From positions 43,939,984-44,003,983 of the forward strand of contig OY744544.1 of assembly GCA_963556195.1 (NCBI GenBank): a DNA stretch of 64,000 bases. Reading direction: 5' to 3'. The position numbers were made by a program, and so were the translations under genes. Under the pieces are notes generated by a model, which saw only the letters and a program-made list of their open reading frames with translations, did not search any database and had not been told where the DNA came from. Below are positions 1 to 11,518 of the stretch, one piece after another. This DNA is from Sepiola atlantica (taxonomy: Eukaryota; Mollusca; Cephalopoda; Sepiida; Sepiolidae). The number at the start of each line of letters is the position of its first letter. Positions within the stretch are counted from its first letter, which is position 1.

Positions 1-557
1 AGTTTGGAGGTTCCCAACTCTGAGGTTGGCAATTTGGACTCACAAAGTGATAAAGGTAACCTTCTTATGAAGTTAAGAATCATCCATACATCTAAAGCAG
101 AAATGGGTAAAGAGATCACTAAAAATGAAAGTACACGACTGTGTTATCTCCCTTTCTATTTACCTGAACTAAAAATAGAATGGAAGGATATGTTTCTTAG
201 GTGCTTGATCTGCCCAACAGTTGACTGCTTCTACATAGGCACTAAGACACAAAGCTGTCTTTGCTATTTCAAGTTTGAAAGTTTTTATTTTCCCCATTTA
301 TTTTGATTTTTCTGGTTACTTATAAAATTTGGTCTCAATTTTGGATGGAATCTCAAAAAGTATGATGAAGTTAAAATGGCGATTTTCATTGTAAAAACAG
401 TTTGATACCACTGGCCTTGTGGGTAGAGACGGCAGCCCTGGCTGCATTTAAATAATTCCTAACACCCAAAATACTGACAAAAACGTGAATACTTTGTTGC
501 TTATAATTATTTCCTCTTTTGTTTTTTTATTAAATATGTTTCCTTTTTCTAATGTAG
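1..557. other. Upstream intron, no clear exon
   Basis: No second-family signal or repeat structure recognised. An open stretch at 1-55 followed by GTAACC looks exon-like but does not join exon 1 in phase. Confidence 0.4.
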
Positions 558-668
558 AAATCTTACCAGAAAGAACCAATTTCAGTCAAAAGTAAATCCC
601 ATGAACAACTCCATGTACAAAACCTTGAAGAACATCTCAAAGAACTTCAAAAGACATCAACTGGAAAA
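558..668 (+). CDS. CSPP1: CSPP1-like gene, traced exon 1 (internal)
   Basis: First exon of the host gene that I can place; the true 5' end lies outside the window. It follows a pyrimidine-rich tract ending in TAG and is followed by GTATGT. It is 111 nt, phase 0 at both ends, 37 codons without a stop. The peptide is Lys/Gln/Glu-rich (ends ELQKTSTGK) and likely helical, but has no domain I recognise on its own. It is assigned to the gene because its phase joins that of exon 2. A nearby alternative acceptor (CAG at 567-569) would also keep the frame. Confidence 0.6.
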
Positions 669-1099
669 GTATGTGAGAAACATTGTCTTTTTTTTAATAT
701 ATATATCATACATTATACATACAATATCGATATACAGATAAAATTCTGCTAAATATTTCCTCCAACAGTTCCCCAAAATGCACCAATAATTCTTCAAGTG
801 GTTTTTAACCTTGATAAGTGGTGACTTATTAGAAAAAAAAAAAAAATATATAAATAACATCGAGAAGGTGAAAATGCATATTTTCTGTATGAATTTTGAT
901 GACCGATATTTAAAACGTAAATATTTTAACATGTAAAATTTTTGTCCTTCAGTTTTTTGTTTTTGTTTTCGTTATATAGAAGCACTTCCCATTTACAGTC
1001 TAATAAAAAGGAAAAAAGAACTTTCACTTCTAATTAGATAGTTTTTATTTTTTACATTTGTTTACGATACATCATCCATATTCAACGGTTTTATATTTA

Positions 1100-1560
1100 A
1101 ACTAGCAGGGAACTCTGCGTTGCTCGGGATTGAATGAAGATCACTACTATGTACTTTTTCACTATGCTCATAACACCATATTGTTTTCTTTGTTTTTATG
1201 GCCCTCTTCTCTCATTTCACCCCCTAATATAGTCGGAAAAGGCTGAAACATTGGAAAACTCTGAATTGATGTCTTACACATATGGTTTAAATTTCATTAA
1301 AATTGGATATATATATTTGAAGTTTTAAGGGAGTTCTGTCCCCATGAGTCACTTAGAAGTGGGGGCACATAGATATTCGGCACATAAAGGGTAACATAGA
1401 AATTCGGGACCACTTCCATTGTCTTCCCCATAAAATTTTATACCTATGACTTAAATTTCTTACAAATAGGATATATTTGAAGTTTTAAGGGAGTTATGCC
1501 CTCATAATTCCCCTTAAGTGGTAGAGGGACATGAAGCATTGCTGAAACCTGTCCTTAGGG
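1100..1560 (-). mobile_element. Repeat with Helitron-like 3' end (minus orientation)
   Basis: On the minus strand the sequence ends CGAGCAACGCAGAG..CTGCTAGT. This resembles the 'CCGGGCAACGCCGGG..CTAGT' end seen at 59713-59750 and 22389-22436. The body carries an internal direct repeat (TTTGAAGTTTTAAGGGAGTT at about 1315 and 1480). A CTAG|T end preceded by a GC hairpin is typical of Helitron/Helentron elements. The other end was not found. Confidence 0.4.
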
Positions 1561-2118
1561 GGCTCTCAATCAGGTGTTGTACTCTTTCCCTGGTTGGGGA
1601 TAGTACACATTGGTTATGTTAAGAAGTGTCTGTTAGTGTCAGAGGCCTTCTTTGAGGCTTCAAGTGGTCATGGTTCATTGACTAGACTTGGGGTTGAATA
1701 TACGACTGAAACTCTGTATCTTGTTATCTTGCCTTCTTGTTTCCATACAGAATGGATGACGTCATCATTTTATGGCATCATCCATTAAAACAGATGGGAA
1801 TAATCGTGCACAGTAGATGACATCACTAAATGATGATATCATCCATTAAACCAGAGAGAGATATGAGAGGAACAGATCCTTTATGACGTTTTATTTAGGT
1901 GACCCAAAGGGGGTCACGGTTTGTCTGCTAGATTGGGGGTCTACAGTAATCTTGTTTGCTTGTCACAACACCAGGCACACTTTATGGTTATTATCAAGAA
2001 ATAAATATATATATATTTGCTTGAAAATGGATGGTATCATAAAGGATGAATGGTTGTTGACAAAAGCTGTAGACGTGTATGTGTAATAGTAGTAATCACT
2101 ACTGACTACATATAGCAA

Positions 2119-2580
2119 TAGGGGTGGGACGTAATGGGTGAAAATTTTAGATTCATACGAGTAGTATTTTTTTGTGTTCATTTATACATAAATAACACTA
2201 AACAATCAAACATTTGAAAATTTTGCAAAATTCAGAAGGTGCAGGCCAAAAATCGCCGTTAGTGCTCCACGGGACTCAAAATCCATCGTTTATCGGTGAA
2301 AAAGTGGTTTCATGCGATATTGCAGGTCCTAAAACATCCTCAAAAGCTATGAATGGATATAGATGGTTAAATCTGATATAGTACTTTAATTTAGGACCAT
2401 TTTCAGGCTGTGAAAGGGTTTTCATGAATGTAAAATAGCCAAAAACTAGTGGCCTGCACCTTCTGAATTTTGCAAAATTTTCAAAATGTTTCATTGTTTA
2501 GTGTTATTTATGTATAAATGAACACAAAAAAATACTACTTGCATGAATCTGAAATTTTCACCCATTACGTCCCACCCCTA
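2119..2580. mobile_element. MITE with TAGGGGTGGGACG termini (hAT-like)
   Basis: A 462-bp element with about 110-bp terminal inverted repeats starting TAGGGGTGGGACG and ending with the exact complement. It is flanked by the direct repeat ATAGCAA (2112-2118 and 2581-2587). There is no coding capacity. Terminal sequence and target size suggest a non-autonomous hAT-like transposon. Confidence 0.7.
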
Positions 2581-3301
2581 ATAGCAACAACAAGTAACAG
2601 CAGCAGCCGCCATTGACAATTTTTAAAATATTTGCTTGATTTGTAAGCTGGGTGCTGAATGGAGCAAACAGTAATTATGATTGGGATTTAACCAATCAGG
2701 AACAATCTCTTATGCGAGCAGAGCACTAGTTCCCGAAAGTTATTTAAGGGAGTTCATTGGCACTGTGAGCTTTCTTTAGTTGTGAAAAGACCACTATTGT
2801 GTAACTAACCCATGTCTGTCAGTTTGATCACCAAACTCCTCTCTTGAGACATAAACCAAATAAAAGAAGGCTTAAATATCCAAGATGGATACCTATCGCA
2901 TGTGGACTTACTCCCAATACCATTCGATGCATAGGCTTCCTAACATTAACAATATGAACTTTTCTCTGTTCCCTCCAAACACAACATTAATTCTACATAT
3001 TATTGACTCTCAAATCTTTCTCTTCGTCAAGACTCATGAACTTATCCTCTATTACTAACACCTATTATTACATGTTTAACGAAGATGCCCAATAAATTTT
3101 AGAATGGACTTTGTCTTTAATTTTACATATGTTCCTATTTACCGCCTTCCTACGAATGTTTTTTGAAAGCAGCAGCAACTGCTGGTTCCTGCTGCTTCAT
3201 CAACCAATGTCAAATTAAGAAATTATATATTTAATAATATATATCACAAATAGTGACCCAATGGGTGGGATGATTGAAATGAATGTTCTTTTTAATTTCA
3301 G

Positions 3302-3475
3302 TTTCTTGCTGATACGGAACAACCGCATAGATCAACCTGGAGTTCTCTTTCCCAAAAGTCCCAGCCGAGGAAAAAAGAGCCCAATGATTTCTTTGCCAAC
3401 TTTGGTGAATATGAAAATACAAAGAAGAAATTGAAAGAAGAGAGGGAAAGGGATTACCACAGACATTTAGCAGAG
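3302..3475 (+). CDS. CSPP1: CSPP1-like exon 2 (duplicated exon, copy A)
   Basis: Exon of 174 nt (58 codons), phase 0 at both ends, bordered by TTTCAG and GTGAAT. The C-terminal half reads FGEYENTKKKLKEERERDY, which matches the recurring 'GEYE.KK.KL.EE.R.DYRRY' motif of CSPP1, a centrosomal and ciliary microtubule-associated protein. The N-terminal half is Ser/Arg/Lys-rich. A second exon of identical length and phase lies at 5824-5997 with 46 of 58 residues identical. The donor GTGAAT is weak in both copies, so regulated use is plausible. Skipping, single use or joint use would all keep the frame. Confidence 0.85.
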
Positions 3476-3530
3476 GTGAATTGACATGGTCTATTTATTC
3501 TTTCTTTTGAGTGCTTTTTTCACAGTTAAA

Positions 3531-4530
3531 GGTTTGCAACCAAATCTCTACAAGCAATTTTGTTGCTTTTCATAATAGGTTTGCAACCAAATCTCTACAA
3601 GCAATTTTGTTGCTTTTCATAATAGGTTTGTAACCAAATCTCTACAAGCAATTTTGTTGCTTTTCATAATAGGTTTGTAACCAAATCTCTACAAGCAATT
3701 TTGTTGCTTTTCATAATAGGTTTGTAACCAAATCTCTATAAGCAATTTTGTTGCTTTTCATAATAGGTTTGTAACCAAATCTCTACAAGCAATTTTGTTG
3801 CTTTTCATAATAGGTTTGTAACCAAATCTCTACAAGCAATTTTGTTGCTTTTCATAATAGGTTTGTAACCAAATCTCTACAAGCAATTTTGTTGCTTTTC
3901 ATAATAGGTTTGTAACCAAATCTCTACAAGCAATGTTGTTGCTTTTCATAATAGGTTTGTAACCAAATCTCTACAAGCAATTTTGTTGCTTTTCATAATA
4001 GGTTTGCAACCAAATCTCTACAAGCAATTTTGTTGCTTTTCATAATAGGTTTGCAACCAAATCTCTACAAGCAATTTTGTTGCTTTTCATAATAGGTTTG
4101 CAACCAAATCTCTACAAGCAATTTTGTTGCTTTTCATAATAGGTTTGCAACCAAATCTCTACAAGCAATTTTGTTGCTTTTCATAATAGGTTTGCAACCA
4201 AATCTCTACAAGCAATTTTGTTGCTTTTCATAATAGGTTTGTAACCAAATCTCTACAAGCAATTTTGTTGCTTTTCATAATAGGTTTGTAACCAAATCTC
4301 TACAAGCAATTTTGTTGCTTTTCATAATAGGTTTGTAACCAAATCTCTACAAGCAATTTTGTTGCTTTTCATAATAGGTTTGTAACCAAATCTCTACAAG
4401 CAATTTTGTTGCTTTTCATAATAGGTTTGTAACCAAATCTCTACAAGCAATTTTGCTTGCTTTTCATAATAGGTTTGTAACCAAATCTCTACAAGCAATT
4501 TTGTTGCTTTTCATAATAGGTTTGTAACCC
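3531..4530 (+). repeat. 47-bp minisatellite, about 21 copies
   Basis: Tandem array in the intron after exon 2. The unit starts GGTTTGYAACCAAATC and ends TTGCTTTTCATAATA. Variation is mostly GCAAC versus GTAAC, arranged in blocks (GCAAC at both ends, GTAAC in runs), plus one copy with an extra base near 4457. Each junction reads pyrimidine-rich..ATAG|GTTTG, splice-site-like. Confidence 0.95.
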
Positions 4531-5170
4531 TTTCAGTCACAGCTTAAATTACGATTATTTCCATCAAAAAACTTTATTCACCTTCCTCAATGTCATCTGC
4601 CAGTCAACTGGTGTTTCACTGTGTGACTCCCATACTGGTATTACGTCAAATTGACTCTTTGCAAACATTTTAAAAGGTGTCCAATACGCTAGACACAAGA
4701 CCAAAAGGGGTTAAGGGGACTGAATGGAGTGGTTCGCTCCCCAGAACTACCAAGTTAAGAAATTATATTAGTGCCTTCTGCATATTTATAAAGTTGAGCC
4801 ATTTTATCGCGATGACATTGAGATTAAAATGTCAACTTCTATTCATGATAGAAGAACACCTTTGAAATATACTCAGTCATGTCTATGCGATTGATATCTG
4901 AAGGTTAACTAATTTGCATATTGTTTTGCAAAACGAACTAAAATTAATTAACTATCCATTTTTTTTTGTTTTCTTATTTGATGATTGTTTTTATTTTACT
5001 ATTACCCACAGTTCTATTGTCGGATATTTTCTATACCATGGATAAGTGCTTAGCATTTTGGGTGAAAAAAGTCTTGTCGGTCCTTTCTGGTCAATTTACT
5101 TTTAGGTTTTCTCAATTTTCACAGACGCCGCCAGGACACCCCGGTTTTACCAGTATTTAATAATATACAA
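4531..5170. other. Intron sequence, nothing recognised
   Basis: Between the minisatellite and the 5176-5590 repeat. No coding or structural signal that I can support. Confidence 0.4.
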
Positions 5171-5175
5171 GATTG

Positions 5176-5590
5176 TGACTCCATTGTGTCACCCAATTAG
5201 GATTAGATTGTTTGGCTCAAGAAAAAGTGAGCTTGTAAAGCCAGTTAAATTAAAAAAATTAAAAAGACAAAATCCAAAATTAGTCTCTTTCTGCACTTTC
5301 TCTAACTACAGGTTAAATTGTATAACTACTTGTGATATTTACTAGTGTTTCTAATGGACTGTCCTAATCTTAAGTTTTATAGTTTTATCACTCTAGACTA
5401 TTAATAAACAGAGAGAGAGAGAGAGAGAATGATGGAAGCGAGAGTGATAAACACTAATAAATATAAATTAAGAGTGAGGGTTGTCGAACAAGATAGAGTA
5501 AGGGAGGCTGAGAATAATAGACAGAAACTTAGTAAAAGATGGGTTACTTGGTAAGTTAATTGCAAATTACAACTAAGTAGAACAATTAAA
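5176..5590. repeat. Dispersed repeat shared with 34160-34640
   Basis: It shares TTAGATTGTTT, AAAAAGACAAAATCC, a GAGAGA run, GAGAGTGATA and ACAGAAACTTAGTAA blocks, in the same order, with 34160-34640. In the other copy the 3' part forms an inverted repeat. Family unknown. Confidence 0.55.
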
Positions 5591-5823
5591 GTGGAATGTT
5601 TTTCAGATATAACTCAATCCCGAAACTAAGGAATATTTCAGCATGTATTTTGTGTGATAAAAATATATTTTAAAAAAAGCCTAAAGGAAGCAGATATTGA
5701 TCAACTAAGATTTAGTATAATGATATGTATTAAAAATACTAACCCAATGGGTTACGGGTGGTCTCGTCTTTGTATAAAGATCCGCTAAAGGTATGATTGA
5801 AATGAATGTTCCTTTAATTTCAG

Positions 5824-5997
5824 TTTGTTTCTAATACGAAACAACCGCAAAGATCAACCTGGAGTTCTCTTTCCAAAAAGTCTCAACCGAGGAAAAAAGA
5901 GCCAGATGTTTTCTTTGCCAACTTCGGTGAATACGAAAATACAAAGAAGAAATTGAATGAAGAGAGGGAAAGGAATTTCAACAGACATTTAGCGGAG
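5824..5997 (+). CDS. CSPP1: CSPP1-like exon 3 (duplicated exon, copy B)
   Basis: Second copy of the 58-codon GEYE-motif exon, bordered by TTTCAG and GTGAAT, phase 0 at both ends. It keeps the FFANFGEYENTKKKL core and differs from copy A at 12 residues (for example DYHRH to NFNRH). Flanking intron is also homologous: the 'GATTGAAATGAATGTT' upstream stretch and the downstream 'AAGCAATT.TGTTGCTTT' stretch. This shows a genomic segment of at least about 350 bp was duplicated. No stop or splice-site loss is seen, so it looks functional. Confidence 0.85.
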
Positions 5998-6109
5998 GTG
6001 AATTGGCATGGTTGATTTCTTCTTCCTTTCTCTTGAGTACCATCTTCACAGTTGAATGTTGCCAACCAGGTCTCTTTAAGCAATTCTGTTGCTTTACATG
6101 ACAGTTTTT

Positions 6110-7740
6110 TTAAGGAGAATGATAGGAGTGGTTGGCTTCCAGAACTAACAAAGTTTTCCTTCTCCTAAACTAGTTACCTTACTATGGTTTGAGAGTCTCA
6201 TCTATTCTACTATTGAGCCCATGCGTGGATAAGCTAATGCCTGTGCGTCAAATCTGGCCAGCAAAGCCTTTTCCTGTGGCCCGCGAAGACCTTTGATAAA
6301 GATGATCTTTTTAGGAAAGTATAAAAACAAGTTCCAAAGGGATTATCCGAAACACTGCTAATATACCAAGGTAAAGTAGAACAACTGAAAGTCAGGGAAA
6401 TGTATTTATAGAAATCCTTTTGGACCTTTCATTGTCTTTGATAAGATTTTAAGAGTTATTAAAGGCACTGCTGGTATCTGGATTGGGGTATCTTTTACAA
6501 TACTCAGCAGAGTAAAAACGCTCAAAAAACAAATATACAACAAATAAAAGTAACTGTAGGCAATAAAAGTTATTTTCAAACTTACCTGTGGCATTTGTTT
6601 GTATTTTTAACCCGTTCAAATTGCTATTTATTAGAAATTAAATTATTCGTCACACCAACATCGCACAAGTCCAAAATGGCAACAGTATGTAACGAGAATA
6701 AGGATCGGCGGCCATTTTCTTTTTGCAAATTCTGTGCACAAAAAAAACAAGAATTTTTTTTTTACATCTAATAAAAACCCATTTATACTACGTAAAAATA
6801 CAAACAAATTTCATAGGTAAGTAGGAAAATATCTATTCTCGACGTAGGTCACCATCACTTGTTGTATATTTATTTTTTTTACCCCGTTCTCGTTCGTTTT
6901 TTGGAACCCGTCCGCTACTCTGCTGATTATTGTAAAAGATACCTCTGGATTGTACTAATGATATGAACTTAAATCATAAAAGGTTTTCGAAATAATTGTA
7001 CCAACTGACTTTGTATTGTTTTAAGAAGGATTTGAAAGGTATCGTCTGTTGACTCTCTGTTAATTAGATTTCTTTAAAATCTTCTGTTTTTGTTTATCTT
7101 AGTTTTTATTACCATTTTAATGTACACAAAGATAATTGTCTTTATTACTCTTTTTTATATAAAAATTTATAAATGAATAGAAATCAATAGTTGAATATAT
7201 CTATGTTGGGTTCGTGAAGATGGAGTGTTCTGGATAGGAGCTTAAGTGAGAGAGCTCAATCCATATGCAGTTAAAAATAAAGTTCAAGAAGAAAAGGCTC
7301 AACCCAACATTTTTAAGTCTTTGAACTATAATTTATTTCGCCTGGGGTGGGATGGAGGTTCATCTTCTTAGTGTACGAGTGGAAAGCAAGCCAATAGCAC
7401 CTGACGAGCCCTCCCTCCTCCTCGGGTTAAATAATTTATAGTGCAAAGGCTTAAAAAAGTTGGTTGGAGTTTTTTCTTAACTTATATATAGGATTAGACA
7501 GTCAAAAGAATGTATGTGTTCATCTATATGTATACTCTCTTGTATTTTATGGGGTAAACAGAATTTGAATTTAATACAACCTTTGCATTTGTAAATCCTA
7601 TATTTGATGTTACCAAGATACTGGTTTTATATTTTCATGGGGTAAATTCTCTTACCTATTTTTCTTAATTTTCCTATTTATACCTGTTATTTTTATTTTA
7701 TTAACTTTTCTATTTATATTATTCTTCATACTTTTATATC
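6110..7740. other. Intron sequence, nothing recognised
   Basis: Low-complexity AT-rich DNA after exon 3. There is no transposon end or coding signal that I can support. Confidence 0.35.
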
Positions 7741-7746
7741 TTATTC

Positions 7747-7749
<3 letters not shown>

Positions 7750-7836
<87 letters not shown>

Positions 7837-8236
7837 TTATTTTATTTTATTTTATTTTATTTTATTTTATTTTATTTTATTTTATTTTATTCTTTAATTT
7901 TATGTTTGGTGTTTTACTTCCTTATATATATTTCCTTATTATATTTTATTTTATTCTATTCTTTAATTTTATGTTTGGTGTTTTACTTCCTTATATATAT
8001 TTCCTTATTATATTTTATTTTATTCTATTCTTTAATTTTATGTTTGGTGTTTTACTTCCTTATATATATTTCCTTATTATATTTTATTTTATTCTATTCT
8101 TTAATTTTATGTTTGGTGTTTTACTTCCTTATATATATTTCCTTATTATATTTTATTTTATTCTATTCTTTAATTTTATGTTTGGTGTTTTACTTCCTTA
8201 TATATATTTCCTTATTATATTTTATTTTATTATTAA
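7750..8236. repeat. (ATT)n, (TTTTA)n and 69-bp minisatellite
   Basis: An ATT microsatellite (7750-7833) passes into TTTTA repeats (to about 7890), then five copies of a 69-bp unit containing TTTATGTTTGGTGTTTTAC. The unit length is divisible by three, so two frames stay open as repetitive hydrophobic peptides. These are repeat artefacts, not a membrane protein gene. Confidence 0.95.
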
Positions 8237-8479
8237 TATTTGTATATGTGTTTTTTAATGATAAATAATGTTGATGTTTTGTTCAACTTCTATTTGTGAT
8301 GTTATGGGATTGGTGCTGAAAAAGAATGTATATTGGAATGAATAAAAAAAAATTCTTTCGTCTTAAAAACGATCGTATGCCAGAAGATTTTATTGATGTT
8401 GAATTCATGGAACTGATATATATAATATGTTATAAATTTATTTATTTCAATTTACTTTACTATATATATATATATATAT

Positions 8480-8990
8480 ATATATATCAAATATGAAACT
8501 AAAAGTAAACTTTTAGTAGATAGAACCTATAGTGAAATGGTTTAAGCTCAATATACGAGATAGAGCAATTATAAAGATAGATGAAAGAAGAGTGATAAAC
8601 ATATACGAATGTCCAGATTTATTTCAAACTTCGATTGTTCAATGCAAGGTATATTCTGTAATAAAATTATGTTTATTATTTAAAATGGTCCGATTTCTCA
8701 TATTAATTCCGATTGAGTGCGCTCCACCTACGATTTGAACTCAATATCTCACTATTGGAGTTACTTTATTTTTGAACGCTTTAACTCCAATAGTGAGATA
8801 TTGAGTTCAAATCGTAGGTGGAGCGCACTCAATCGGAATTAATATGAGAAATCGGACCATTTTAAATAATAAACATAATTTTATTACAGAATATACCTTG
8901 CATTGAACAATCGAAGTTTGAAATAAATCTGGACATTCGTACATGTTTAGCATTCTTCTCTCATCTATCTTTATATATATATATATATAT
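8480..8990. mobile_element. Foldback element, arms 8570-8760 / 8785-8975
   Basis: Long inverted repeat with about 190-bp arms and a short spacer (centre about 8772), bounded by (TA)n. The left flank shares GCTCAATATACGAGATAGAG with 61757-61780 and, inverted, with 46488-46505. It therefore belongs to a dispersed family. There is no coding content. Confidence 0.8.
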
Positions 8991-8999
8991 ATATGAATG

Positions 9000-9560
9000 G
9001 GTAAGTACATATGCATAGCTTCTAATTATGTCCAGGCTGAGAAAACTTAATTTGGTCTACAAATGAACAAACGTTGTCCATGCATGATTTAACTCATAAT
9101 CATACTGTAAATAATGAAAATGATTGCGTCATCTCCAAACCAATTTCAAGGACTTCAATGCTTTAATTGATAAGTTATTATCCCAAGTATTCAGGGAATA
9201 GGCATTCTGAACAAAAGCATGACCGCTCTCTTCCGCAGTCCAAAAAAAAAGAGAAAGATTTGATCAGCTTATCCACTCTGTGTAACTCCAGACTTCCTGT
9301 CTATGACACATTATCCTGACATGTAGCCCTAACTTTAATTTTTAACTTCTAATGGAAAATTTCATTTCTTTACTGAAACTAACCTTACATGAAATTTTTC
9401 ATTTTTAACCTTATTTTTCCATACCCAAGTCCAATATCGATGCACTGTTTCTTTCAGTTATTAAAGAGAGTGCTTCAAAATTATGGACCCCCATTCTGGG
9501 ATGGATACTCAAGTTAGTGTAAAATAAATGTTTTTTATTTTGTTTATAATTGTATTTCTA
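9000..9560. other. Intron sequence, nothing recognised
   Basis: Between the foldback and exon 4; no supported signal. Confidence 0.35.
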
Positions 9561-9568
9561 TTTTACAG

Positions 9569-9684
9569 AATACTAACAGAGGTGATTCACTGCTTACAAA
9601 TGGTAAACTATTATCGAATCGTGAAAACCGTATCGTGTGGGCCGATCAAGCATATGGAAAACGATCAGCACCTCCTCTTTACAG
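9569..9684 (+). CDS. CSPP1: CSPP1-like exon 4
   Basis: 116 nt, entered in phase 0 after TTTTACAG and left after two bases of a codon (AG) at GTCAGT. It encodes a polar stretch ending WADQAYGKRSAPPLY. The open frame runs past the donor, so it could be misread as a longer intron-containing frame. The phase matches exon 5 exactly (AG + A = Arg). No catalytic domain is expected in this scaffold-type protein. Confidence 0.75.
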
Positions 9685-10344
9685 GTCAGTTGGCGAAATG
9701 ATTCAATGGAAGCTTGTGTCCATATTATTCACCCTAAAACTGAAATTGGAGAGAATATTTATTAATCCATATCTAATAGCTATTGTTAAAATTTTACAAA
9801 AATCGGACCCCCGAAAACGGGGCTACCTGTTGGCTGTGGGTGGCGACCCGTAATGTCTTAGGACAGGATCCTGGTGGCTGAGCGGTCCGTGGCCTGGTTA
9901 CATAAATTGTCATGTGATTTGTAACACTACCTTGGCCCTTACTTCGGCTAGACGGGAGGTCAGAGAGGCCTGATCCAATCAATCGGCCAGTTACGTCTTG
10001 CCCTAGCACTTATTCAATCAGTTTCCCCGATTGTTAACAATATTGAAATTGATTAACTTCGTAGTTATCAATACCCACTCCAGTTTATAATAAGTGCTAG
10101 AAAGCGATGGCAAGGGTCAATCAACTTGAAAGATATATAACCACAACATGGCTGTGTGCCCTCGAACGTTTCGCTATAAGTGGGTAGAGAAATCGATGGA
10201 ACACGGGTGCTTGTGATCACGATCGGGTTGAGTATATCATTCCTGTAGCCTTGTCAAGGCGATTGGGTTTCCCCCTTGGCAATTCCCATAGTGGACTCCG
10301 TGGTGAGTAGGGAGCAAGAATGATGAATTAAAGAAAAACAATTC

Positions 10345-11036
10345 ATGGCTCCTAACAGAACCACAAAAAGAATGTATAGGGATACAAGCTCCGAACGAGA
10401 AGAAGAAGAAAACGACCAAAGTAAATTCCCAAGATTTATTGTACTGGAAGCATTAGAAGAACCAAATCTTTCTACATTATCTCCCTTCGTCATTGAGAAA
10501 ATAATTTTGCCTAATATGACGCCTAAGGTGGTTAAAAAATTGGCCAATGGAAACATACGGGTCGAAATGAAAATTTTTCACAATAAAAAAATTACATCAT
10601 ACCCACATATTTCAAAAGGTGTAATAAGGAGCCAAGAGCTCTCCTTGTGTACTATAGAAGAAATAAAAGAATTGAAATCCCAAGGAGTAATCGAATTGAA
10701 GCGAATCTCTATAAAAAGAGAAAACAAGATCATCCAAACAAACACATACGTGATGACATTTGATATGCCAACAATTCCAACAAAAATGAAGATAGGATAT
10801 ACAATTGAAAAAGTTGAACAATATATCCCTAATCCTCTTCGGTGTTACAAATGCCAGAAATATTGACATCACGAAAGCAAATGTAACGGAAGAAACACAT
10901 ATGGAAAATGTGGGGAAAAAGACCCTGACCACTCTGTGGATGAATGTAAAGGGAATCATACATGTGCAAACTGTGGTGGTGACCACCCAGTTTATGCCAA
11001 AATTTGTGAGAGATGGAAGAGGGAAAAGGAGATACT
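10345..11036 (+). pseudogene. LINE ORF1, gag-like zinc-knuckle protein
   Basis: Begins MAPNRTTKRMYRDTSS. After about 160 residues it carries three knuckles: CYKCQKY.HHESKC, a second (GKCGEKDPDHSVDEC) whose first Cys is now Tyr, and CANCGGDHPVYAKIC. A stop (TGA at 10864-10866) replaces the Gly inside the first knuckle. Downstream the frame runs on through a basic, Lys/Glu-rich segment (11013-11522). In family members this protein binds element RNA. Confidence 0.8.
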
Positions 11037-11518
11037 GACAGTAAAATACACGAAACATTTCCTTCCAAGAAGCAAGAAGGGTGGTTGAAACCACTAGTAG
11101 AGGAAAAACATTCTCAGGCTGTGTTCCCGGTGGTGAATAATGAGGACAGTAAATACAAAAAATTAATAGAAAGGTTGCTTCAGTTTGGACTGGGAGACTG
11201 GTCAGCATTCCAAAATACAATTAGAAAAGAATCTGAGGAACCGAAAGCAAAAGCTAGAAAGCAACAGGTGGAACCAAGAGAGGAAAGTATTATCATTGTG
11301 CCTCCTACTAAACCGGTTGCCCCCATCCAAGATGCACTACGACAGTCAAAAACAAGTGATGCAACTGAATTTACTTGGAAAAAGAAATTGATCCAAAAAG
11401 ATCCAAATAAAAATTCTCCAAGTAAAAAAAAAAATCTCCATGCAAAGAGCCTCCAGGTAAAAATCCTGAACCTGAGAAAAAAGAAAAATCACCTCAAAAA
11501 CCAAAATCAAAAATCAGA

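Noticed and set aside
1..55. Exon-like open stretch SLEVPNSEVGNLDSQSDK followed by GTAACC
   Set aside because: The donor leaves one base, and joining to exon 1 would then run into a stop. It may be an exon of another isoform but cannot be supported.
3531..4530. CRISPR-like array
   Set aside because: Units are contiguous without unique spacers and the genome is eukaryotic.
7902..8268. Long repetitive open frames encoding hydrophobic peptides
   Set aside because: Produced by a 69-bp tandem repeat whose length is a multiple of three; two frames are open at once.
10612..11220. Long minus-strand open frame opposite LINE ORF1
   Set aside because: Shadow of the zinc-knuckle ORF; no motif of its own.
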